Positions 57,941 to 64,000 of a stretch of DNA of 64,000 bases are shown one piece after another (the stretch's first letter is position 1; every line of letters begins with the position of its first letter). The notes beneath the pieces are model-generated. The model saw only the letters and a program-made list of their open reading frames with translations. It did no database searches and was not told the origin of the DNA. Origin of the DNA: Streptomyces werraensis. GTDB taxonomy: Bacteria > Actinomycetota > Actinomycetes > Streptomycetales > Streptomycetaceae. Both the position numbers and the translations under genes were made by a program. The stretch is taken from NCBI GenBank assembly GCA_014656175.1, contig BNBX01000007.1:241800-305799 (forward strand), given 5' to 3'.

Positions 57941-58404
57941 TTTATGGCCTCGCTCGGCTCGGCCGGACGGCCCGCCTCCGGTCCGCCCACCGTCAACTGC
58001 GGCCCTGACGCGGCGCTTTCGGTCTCCTCCGTGTCGACGTGCCCGAGGCTCGGGTGGGGCGCGAGGGGACCCAGGTGGAACACCATGCGGGCCTCCTCGT
58101 CGCCGACGTTGCGGAAGCGGTGCCGCATGTCGATCGGGATCATCAGCCCCTGCTCCGCGCGGAGCGCGAACGGCTCACCGTCCAGATCCACCTCCAGCGA
58201 GCCGTTGACGACGTACACGAACTCCTCGGAGTACGGGTGGTAGTGCTCGGCGATCCGCTCACCGGGCTTGATGACGGCCAGCCCCATGAAGCCGCTGGTG
58301 GAGCCCACGGTGGCCGGGGTGAGCAGGGTCCTGAGGTCGCCCCCGCGCCTGCGGTTGGGTTCCGTCTCGCTCAGGTCCACGATGCGTGGATGCTGCTTGG
58401 ACAT
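57937..58404 (-). CDS. Cupin protein of the spore-pigment cluster (whiE-ORFII-like)
   Basis: Single-domain cupin of 155 residues. The first cupin motif is GERIAEHYHPYSEEFVYVVNG with metal-type ligands H54, H56 and E60/E61; the second has H95 in IPIDMRHRFRNVGD. Such cupins are found in all WhiE-like operons; they are thought to help in cyclisation or oxygenation, but the reaction is not settled. The C-terminal 35 residues are a Pro/Glu-rich tail. Its stop overlaps the KSalpha start by four bases. Confidence 0.9.
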   Translation of the reverse strand: MSKQHPRIVDLSETEPNRRRGGDLRTLLTPATVGSTSGFMGLAVIKPGERIAEHYHPYSEEFVYVVNGSLEVDLDGEPFALRAEQGLMIPIDMRHRFRNVGDEEARMVFHLGPLAPHPSLGHVDTEETESAASGPQLTVGGPEAGRPAEPSEAIK

Positions 58405-58473
58405 GGTTGATACCTCCGGGTGGGAGCGGCGACGTCCGGACGGACACGGCCGCGGACGACGCCACGGTCGGCG

Positions 58474-59598
58474 TCAGGAGTCCGCCGATACGCGGTCGGT
58501 GACGGGCATCATGTCGGCGTGCGCCAGAAGCCGGTGCAGGGTGCGCTCCGAGTCCAGGGAGCCCTCGACGCCGATCGCGGCGCCGTCCAGGAGACGCTCC
58601 AGCTCGGCGGCCTTGCCCTGGCCCTTGATGCCGAGGGCGGAGAGCGGGTCGAGATCGAGTTCGCCCGTGACGTCGATCATGCGGGTCACGACGTCGTGAC
58701 GCTGGAAGACGGTGCTCGCGTACACCAGGCTGTCCGGGTCGTTCGCCGCGTCCTCGTCCTGCCGGGCGAGGAACCGGGCCAGTTCCAGCCCGTGGCCCGC
58801 CACGGCCGGGTAGTACAGCATGTGCCGCCTCAGACCGGCGGGTTCCGGGCGGCCGGCCTCCACGTGCTGCATCGCCGGGAGCGCCGCCCGGGTGAAGAAC
58901 ACCCGCGCGGAGTCGGGGTCGGACAGGTCCCGGTCCTGCTCGAGATGGGGGTTGATGGCCTCTTCCACGGCCTGGACCTCGGGCTGCGCGGCCACGTGGC
59001 ACAGGGTGGCCAGCAGATCGCCCTCCACCTCCACGGCCCGCACCACGCGGTTGCCGTGCATGAAGAGAGAGGTGCGGTGCAGGCGCGTGGTGCCGTTGAT
59101 CCGTGGCTCCGGCGCGTCGTAGTTGGCCAGGATGTCCACGACCTTGGACTCGGAGCCGGGCTTGACGGTGAAGGTGAGGGCATGGCGGGTCCGGCCGGCG
59201 CCCACGCGGGCCGCCGGCTGGAGGTTCGCCCGCGCCGCCTCGGGAGTGAGTGGCTGCTCCGGGTGGGTCTCACGCAGGACGCTGTAGCGCATCGACCGGG
59301 TGTCCCGGACACAGCTGTGCATCGGCCGGACGATCTGGATGTGCTCCTCGCTGTTCACCCAGTCGAGGAACGGCAGGGCGCTCTCCCACTCGCTGGTGAT
59401 GAGCCACTGCGAGGGGTTCTCGATCGACTGGCACAGTTGGTCACTGATGTGACCGGGAACGGACGCGACCGTGTTGCGCATGTGCTCGTACGCGTCGAGG
59501 AACTGCTCCTGGGCGCCCTCGTACAGGTCGAGCAGCAGGATCACCCGCAGCCTCGAGCCGTCGAACGCCGACTGCGAAATGCGTGCCGACTTGGTCAT
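58474..59598 (-). CDS. SchA/CurD-like protein (whiE-ORFI-like)
   Basis: First gene of the spore-pigment operon; 374 residues. It has ABM-like ferredoxin-type halves (VILLLDLYEGAQEQFLDAYEHM, ALTFTVKPGSESKVVDILANYD) characteristic of the SchA/CurD domain found only in spore-pigment clusters. The exact reaction is unknown; it may be an accessory monooxygenase or cyclase. The ATG follows an AGGAGAGG ribosome site at long spacing. It is divergent from the FAD hydroxylase gene, with the shared promoter region between them. Confidence 0.88.
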   Translation of the reverse strand: MTKSARISQSAFDGSRLRVILLLDLYEGAQEQFLDAYEHMRNTVASVPGHISDQLCQSIENPSQWLITSEWESALPFLDWVNSEEHIQIVRPMHSCVRDTRSMRYSVLRETHPEQPLTPEAARANLQPAARVGAGRTRHALTFTVKPGSESKVVDILANYDAPEPRINGTTRLHRTSLFMHGNRVVRAVEVEGDLLATLCHVAAQPEVQAVEEAINPHLEQDRDLSDPDSARVFFTRAALPAMQHVEAGRPEPAGLRRHMLYYPAVAGHGLELARFLARQDEDAANDPDSLVYASTVFQRHDVVTRMIDVTGELDLDPLSALGIKGQGKAAELERLLDGAAIGVEGSLDSERTLHRLLAHADMMPVTDRVSADS

Positions 59599-59831
59599 CC
59601 GGCGCACCTCTCCTCTTGGTCGGAAGGTCAGGAACGACCGCCGTGTCCGGAGGGCCGGGGTCGCCATGCGTCGATCGTTGACGCGACCTTCCGGTGCGCG
59701 CGAGCGACACGGGGCAGGTGGGTGAACCGCGTGTCATACGGGTGCCGCCGGGACGCGTACTTCCCGGCACCGGGAATGAAATGGGACGTCCCTTTCCACA
59801 GCCCGTCGAGGGCGACGCTGGAGGCGTTTCA
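59599..59831. promoter_or_regulatory. Divergent promoter region of the spore-pigment cluster
   Basis: The 233-bp spacer separates ORFI (minus) from the FAD hydroxylase (plus). In Streptomyces coelicolor the equivalent spacer carries two sporulation-controlled promoters, one of which needs a late sigma factor (SigF). I cannot point to a reliable -10/-35 pair here by eye. Confidence 0.5.
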
Positions 59832-61595
59832 ATGCATCGATCGGATACGGCCGGCCGGGCGGATCACCGCACGCCGGTCCTCATCGTCGGCGGCTCCCTG
59901 GTGGGCCTGTCCATGTCCCTGTTCCTGGGACGCCTCGGCGTGCCGCACACGCTCGTCGAACGCCACGCGGGCACGTCGCACCACCCCCGCGGACGGGGGA
60001 ACAACGTGCGCACCATGGAGCTGTTCCGGACGGCCGGACTGGAGCAGCGCATCGGCCGGGCGGCGTCGACCCTGGCGGACAACCACGGCATCCTGCAGAC
60101 CCCGAGCCTGGTGGGCGACGAGGGGGAGTGGCTGCTCCAGGAGATCGACCCGGGCGGCGGCATCGCCCGCTTCAGCCCCGCCGGGTGGTGCCTGTGCAGC
60201 CAGAACGACCTGGAGCCGGTGATTCTCGACGGAGCCCGGGAGCTGGGCGGGGACCTGCGCTTCGGGACGGAGATGCTGTCCTTCGAGCAGGACGCGGAGG
60301 GCGTGACGGCGCTGGTCAAGAGCCGGGAGACCGGTGAGCACACCAGGATCCGGGCGGACTACCTCGTCGCCGCCGACGGCCCGCGCAGCCCGGTGCGTGA
60401 GGCGCTGGGCATCGGGCAGAACGGTCCGGGCGACCTCTTCCACAACGTAAGCCTCACGTTCACCTCGCGTGATCTCGCCGGCTACGTCGGGGACCGGCGG
60501 TTCATCATCTGCTACCTCACCAACCCGGAGGCGGACGGCGCCCTGCTGCCGGTCGACAACCGGGAGAACTGGGTGTTCCACGCCCCCTGGCACCCCGAGC
60601 ACGGCGAGACCCTCGAGTCGTTCACCGACGAGCGATGCGTCGCCCACATCCGCAAGGCCGTCGGGGTGCCGGACCTCGACGTGCAGATCACCGGCCGGGC
60701 CGCCTGGCACGCCGCCGAGCGGGTCGCCGAACGCTACGGACAGGGCCGGGTGTTCCTGGCCGGAGACTCGGCACACGAGATGTCGCCCACCGGGGCGTTC
60801 GGCTCCAACACCGGCATCCAGGACGCCCACAACCTCGCCTGGAAGCTTGCCGCCGTGCTCGGCGGCTGGGCCGCGCCCGGCCTGTTGGAGTCCTACGACG
60901 CCGAACGGCGCCCCGTCGCGGAGGCGACCAGCGCCCGCGCCTCCTCCCGCTCGAGCGAGCACAGCCACCCCGGGTACACGCCCGCGGGTGGGCCCGGAGG
61001 ACCCGGTGGGCCCGGTGGGCCCGGAGGACCTGGAGGACCCGGTGGCGCAGGCCGCGGCGGTCCGGGTGGACCCGGTGGTGCCGCCCCCGGCGGTCCCGGC
61101 GGTCCGGGCGGCCCGGGTGGGCGGAAGGGCGGCATCCTCAACGTGGCGCTCGCCTACCGGTATCCGCGCGGCGCGGTCCTGGGCACCGACCCCGCGACGC
61201 CGGTCGTCCCCGACGGCGTCGTGCTGAACGGCGAGCCCGGCAGCCGTGCCCCGCACCTCTGGCTGAACCGTGCCGGCACCCGCGTCTCCACCCTCGACCT
61301 GTACGAGAAGTCGCTGGTCCTGCTCAGCGCGGAGAACGGCCCCTGGCAGGCAGCGGCCTCCGAGGTGGCGGCGCAGCTGTCCGTACCGCTCGACGCGTAC
61401 CGGATCGGCGACGGACCCCACGCCGACCTGACCCCCGAGGCGGACACGGACTGGGCCGGCGCCCACGGCATCACCGAGGACGGCGCGATCCTGATCCGTC
61501 CCGACGGCTTCGTCGCCTGGCGCCACGCGGCGCGCCCGGCCGACCCGGCGAAGGCCCTGCGCGAGGCGGTCGAAACGATCCTGAGCCGTTGCTGA
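59832..61595 (+). CDS. FAD-dependent polyketide hydroxylase with Gly/Pro-rich insert (whiE-ORFVIII-like)
   Basis: Flavoprotein aromatic hydroxylase of 587 residues for late oxidation of the spore pigment. The FAD motif is LIVGGSLVGLSMSLFLGRLG (about 17-36); the DG motif lies in VAADGPRSPVREAL and the second FAD motif in GRVFLAGDSAHEMSPTGAFG. Between the substrate domain and the thioredoxin-like C-terminal domain lies a collagen-like Gly-Gly-Pro tract (about residues 386-430) that the family does not need. Divergent from ORFI, as in other whiE clusters. Confidence 0.93.
   Translation: MHRSDTAGRADHRTPVLIVGGSLVGLSMSLFLGRLGVPHTLVERHAGTSHHPRGRGNNVRTMELFRTAGLEQRIGRAASTLADNHGILQTPSLVGDEGEWLLQEIDPGGGIARFSPAGWCLCSQNDLEPVILDGARELGGDLRFGTEMLSFEQDAEGVTALVKSRETGEHTRIRADYLVAADGPRSPVREALGIGQNGPGDLFHNVSLTFTSRDLAGYVGDRRFIICYLTNPEADGALLPVDNRENWVFHAPWHPEHGETLESFTDERCVAHIRKAVGVPDLDVQITGRAAWHAAERVAERYGQGRVFLAGDSAHEMSPTGAFGSNTGIQDAHNLAWKLAAVLGGWAAPGLLESYDAERRPVAEATSARASSRSSEHSHPGYTPAGGPGGPGGPGGPGGPGGPGGAGRGGPGGPGGAAPGGPGGPGGPGGRKGGILNVALAYRYPRGAVLGTDPATPVVPDGVVLNGEPGSRAPHLWLNRAGTRVSTLDLYEKSLVLLSAENGPWQAAASEVAAQLSVPLDAYRIGDGPHADLTPEADTDWAGAHGITEDGAILIRPDGFVAWRHAARPADPAKALREAVETILSRC
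60986..61121 (+). repeat. Collagen-like Gly-Gly-Pro coding repeat
   Basis: About 136 bp of tandem, degenerate nine-base units (GGTGGGCCC-like, with GGAGGACCC and GGCGGTCCC variants) encode some fifteen GGP or GPG triplets with one break (GAGRG) and a second (GAAPG). Unit-to-unit third-base differences show that it is not simple recent slippage throughout. Confidence 0.85.
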
Positions 61596-61625
61596 CGTGA
61601 CCGGCGAGGACGCCGGGCCCGTCGC

Positions 61626-62591
61626 TCACGAACCGCCGATGCCGCCCTGGCGGCCCCGTTCCGACTTGGCCAGATGCTGCTCGAAGCGCTGGAGTGCGGG
61701 GCCGTCGACATCCCAGGGCCAGGACGTGACCATGCCCTGCAGGGCCTGGAACACCGGGTGGGCGTCGGCGGCGCGCCCTGCCGCGCACAGCGCGTACGCC
61801 AGGACGTTGAGGTCGGCCGGCGCCGCCGCGTGCTGGAAGAACCCCGGCTTCGGCCACAGCGCGGCGGCCTGGTGCAGCGCCGCCGCCAGATGTCCGCTCT
61901 CGAAGAGCTGGCCCGCGGTCATCGCCCGCATCCCGCCCTGCGCGAGCAGCCCCTGGTACTGCCGTACGGCGGCGGTGAGTTCGACGGCGGCGCAGGGGGC
62001 GTTGGCCGGGATGCGGGTGCGGACCGCGTCGACGAAGTCCAGCACGGAGGCGCTGGAACCGCCCTCCTCGGGCGACAGCAGGGCGAGCATCTGCAGGAAC
62101 GCCTCGCGGTTCCAGGGGTCGCGGGCGGTGGCCTGCCGCCACAGGGCGTCGACGTCCTTGTGGCCGAAGCGCACGACGCGCGCGGAGCCGAGCAGGACCA
62201 CCCACGGCAGGGGATCGTCGGGCGACAGCTCGGCGGCCCGGTGGCACCGGGTGATCAGCGCGTCGGTGTCGTCGAGGCGCCGTTCCTCCAGGGCGCGCAC
62301 CAGGGTGGTCCAGGAGTGGAACACCAGCGCGTCCACGTCGTCCGGGTCGCGCTCCAGCCAGGTCTCGGCGATGCCGGTGCCGGAGGCGGCCCCGGCCAGC
62401 ACGGACACCCGGTGGCCGCGGAGGTCCCAGTCGTCCCCGGTCTCCTCCAGCAGCTCGGCGATCAGCTCCGCGTCCGCGGCCTTCCCGCTGCCCCGCTTGC
62501 TCAACCTGCCCAGGACTTTGGCCAGCTGGGTGTCGCCGAGGGAGCGGGAGATGCGAGGGCGTCGGCCGGGGCGCGTACTGAAGAGGGGCAT
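61626..62591 (-). CDS. Helical-repeat (TPR-like) hypothetical protein
   Basis: The 321-residue mainly helical protein is made of Ala/Leu-rich helix pairs resembling tetratricopeptide repeats (AETWLERDPDDVDALVFHSW, AAELSPDDPLPWVVLLGSARV, RQATARDPWNREAFLQMLALL). It has no signal peptide or enzyme motif, so it probably scaffolds protein contacts. It lies beside the spore-pigment cluster in convergent orientation to the hydroxylase, 30 bp from its stop, but nothing links it to pigment synthesis. Confidence 0.75.
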   Translation of the reverse strand: MPLFSTRPGRRPRISRSLGDTQLAKVLGRLSKRGSGKAADAELIAELLEETGDDWDLRGHRVSVLAGAASGTGIAETWLERDPDDVDALVFHSWTTLVRALEERRLDDTDALITRCHRAAELSPDDPLPWVVLLGSARVVRFGHKDVDALWRQATARDPWNREAFLQMLALLSPEEGGSSASVLDFVDAVRTRIPANAPCAAVELTAAVRQYQGLLAQGGMRAMTAGQLFESGHLAAALHQAAALWPKPGFFQHAAAPADLNVLAYALCAAGRAADAHPVFQALQGMVTSWPWDVDGPALQRFEQHLAKSERGRQGGIGGS

Positions 62592-62682
62592 GTGCGAAGA
62601 CTAGGAAGCGGATCGGCCCGTTCAACCGGTACGGGGTGATCGTTATCGATCTGGCCCTTACCGCCGGTCGGCCGGGCAGACC

Positions 62683-62716
62683 GGGGCGGGGCCGGACAAC
62701 TCGCCGGCCCCGCCCC
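62683..62716 (-). terminator. Hairpin terminator of the gap gene
   Basis: A perfect 13-bp GC-only stem (62683-62695 with 62704-62716) and an eight-base loop lie 17 bp past the stop of the glyceraldehyde-3-phosphate dehydrogenase gene on the minus strand. Confidence 0.8.
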
Positions 62717-62732
62717 GCCCGTCGCGCGTGAC

Positions 62733-64000
62733 TCAGACCGCGGGGGCCGGGTACGTCGGGTACTCCACGCCGGACACGTACTGGACGACGCGGACGACCT
62801 GGCAGGAGTAGCCGAACTCGTTGTCGTACCAGAGGTAGAGGATCGCGTTGTCGCCGTCGACCTTCAGGGCGCCGGCGTCGACGATCGACGCGTGCCGCGA
62901 GCCGACGAAGTCGCTGGAGACCGCGTCGGGCGCGCTGATGAAGTCGATCTGGCGCTTCAGCGGGGAGGTCAGCGACACGTTGCGCAGGTAGTCGAGGACC
63001 TCCTCGCGGTCGGTGGCGCGGCCCAGCTGGAGGTTGAGGATCGCGATCGACACGTCCGGCACGGGCACGCGGATGGAGCTGCCGGTGATGGGGGCCTTCA
63101 GGTCGGGCAGCGCCTTGGCGACGGCCGACGCGGCGCCGGTCTCGGTGATCACCATGTTGAGCGGCGCGGACCGGCCGCGGCGCTCTGACTTGTGGTAGTT
63201 GTCCAGCAGGTTCTGGTCGTTGGTGAACGAGTGGACGGTCTCCACGTGGCCGCGCAGCACGCCGTACTCGTCCGCCATCGCCTTCAGCGGCGGCACGATC
63301 GCGTTGGTGGTGCAGGACGCGCAGGACAGGATCCGCTCGTCCGGCTTGAGGGTGTCGTGGTTGACCCCGTGCACGATGTTGGGGACGTCGCCCTTGCCGG
63401 GCGCGGTCAGCACCACCTTGTCGACGCCGGGGCGCAGGTGCTGTGAAAGACCCTCGCGGTCACGCCACTTGCCGGTGTTGTCGATCAGGATGGCGTTGTC
63501 GATGCCGTACGCGGTGTAGTCGATCTCGGTCGGGTCGTTGGCGTAGATGACCTTGATGACATTGCCGTTGGCGACGATGGTGCTGTTCGCCTCGTCGACG
63601 GTGATCGTGCCCTGGAACTGGCCGTGCACCGAGTCGCGGCGCAGCAGCGAGGCGCGCTTGACGATGTCCTGCTCGCCACCCCGGCGCACGACGATCGCGC
63701 GCAGCCGCAGGCCGTTGCCGGAGCCGGACTTCTCGATCAGCAGACGGGCGAGGAGGCGGCCGATGCGGCCGAAGCCGTAGAGGACGACGTCGCGCGGCTC
63801 ACGGCGCTCGATCTTGTTCGCGCCGGTGGCGCCGGCGACGGCCTCGGCGGTGAACTCGGCGACGGACTTGCCCTGGTCGTCCGCGCGGTAGGCCTCCGCG
63901 AGCAGGCCGATGTCGATCTGCGAGGGGCCGAGGTCCAGGGTGGTGAGCGCCTGGAGGAACGGCAGGGTCTCGGTGACCGAGAGCTCCTCGCCGGCGATCT
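62733..64000 (-). CDS. gap: Glyceraldehyde-3-phosphate dehydrogenase, long form (partial)
   Basis: Glycolytic/gluconeogenic NAD(P)-dependent dehydrogenase; the 5' end lies beyond the window. Visible parts: a helical N-terminal extension (LPFLQALTTLDLGPSQIDIGL) not found in ordinary enzymes, Rossmann motif YGFGRIGRLLARLL, catalytic Cys in SCASCTTNAI, catalytic His in VHSFTNDQ and the C-terminal LWYDNEFGYSCQVVR. At least 422 codons lie here against about 335 for the classical form, so this is the long actinobacterial paralogue of about 480 residues. A terminator follows the stop. Confidence 0.95.
   Translation of the reverse strand, partial: IAGEELSVTETLPFLQALTTLDLGPSQIDIGLLAEAYRADDQGKSVAEFTAEAVAGATGANKIERREPRDVVLYGFGRIGRLLARLLIEKSGSGNGLRLRAIVVRRGGEQDIVKRASLLRRDSVHGQFQGTITVDEANSTIVANGNVIKVIYANDPTEIDYTAYGIDNAILIDNTGKWRDREGLSQHLRPGVDKVVLTAPGKGDVPNIVHGVNHDTLKPDERILSCASCTTNAIVPPLKAMADEYGVLRGHVETVHSFTNDQNLLDNYHKSERRGRSAPLNMVITETGAASAVAKALPDLKAPITGSSIRVPVPDVSIAILNLQLGRATDREEVLDYLRNVSLTSPLKRQIDFISAPDAVSSDFVGSRHASIVDAGALKVDGDNAILYLWYDNEFGYSCQVVRVVQYVSGVEYPTYPAPAV

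Noticed and set aside
61018..61110. Pro/Gly-rich minus-strand reading opposite the collagen-like tract
   Set aside because: A GGP repeat read on the other strand also yields Gly/Pro repeats; only the plus-strand frame is in the hydroxylase.
60986..61121. The tandem GGTGGGCCC-like tract considered as a CRISPR array or satellite
   Set aside because: Units are nine bases without spacers and keep the reading frame of the hydroxylase, so it is a coding repeat.

Overview
The window is chromosomal DNA of a Streptomyces-type actinomycete. It is very GC-rich with strong third-position G/C bias, uses many GTG starts, and carries a complete type II polyketide spore-pigment (whiE-like) cluster plus actinomycete-typical families (SHOCT, DUF5133, GPP34, TerD, a second Lnt, ROK and PucR regulators, an RsbW-like ATPase). 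No rRNA, tRNA, CRISPR array, intact transposase or integrase was recognised.

Region 1 (0-10.6 kb, uptake and metals). tctC-tctB-tctA (minus strand) encode a tripartite tricarboxylate transporter, with a CitB/DcuR-like response regulator divergent from it and no kinase beside it. A Gfo/Idh/MocA oxidoreductase and a PmoA-like gene form a coupled pair behind a perfect LacI-type palindrome; the PmoA gene is frameshifted in a run of seven G. A PAP2 phosphatase follows. A CopA copper ATPase is divergent from a secreted His-rich duplicated-domain protein, with two CsoR-type operators between them.

Region 2 (10.6-23.2 kb, housekeeping-like). GH15 glucosidase/trehalase, RlmG-like rRNA methyltransferase, ROK regulator, 3-hydroxyisobutyrate-dehydrogenase-like enzyme, PPOX flavoprotein, SHOCT peptide, secreted PGRP amidase, RsbW-like ATPase, a Cds1-like PLP enzyme, an SRPBCC protein and a DeoR regulator.

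Region 3 (23.4-39.3 kb). A large membrane protein with an alpha/beta-hydrolase motif lies tail to tail with a parallel beta-helix/AAA+ ATPase fusion. Then Rv1733c-like and MOSC proteins, a Pro/Gln/Tyr-rich protein, a tandem TerD protein, an HpnB-like glycosyltransferase, a glutamate-racemase paralogue, an O-antigen-ligase-like membrane protein, Lnt, a Nudix hydrolase and a 3-hydroxybutyrate dehydrogenase.

Region 4 (39.4-52.0 kb). PucR/GAF regulator and a metabolite:H+ symporter (probably linked to the 3-hydroxybutyrate dehydrogenase), an SMI1/KNR4-domain protein, DUF5133, GPP34, a zinc alcohol dehydrogenase and a disulfide oxidoreductase. From 49.4 to 52.0 kb there is a decay zone in which remnants of a MarR regulator, an SDR enzyme and an FMN reductase lie around intact VOC and SDR genes.

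Region 5 (52.0-64.0 kb). A secreted beta-helix protein, an O-methyltransferase, then the spore-pigment cluster on the minus strand (SchA/CurD-like ORFI, cupin, KSalpha, CLF, ACP, aromatase/cyclase, TcmI-like cyclase) with the FAD hydroxylase (ORFVIII) divergent. The hydroxylase carries a Gly/Pro collagen-like insert of about 45 residues. A TPR-like protein and the 3' part of a long-form glyceraldehyde-3-phosphate dehydrogenase close the window. Strong hairpins mark several convergent gene ends.
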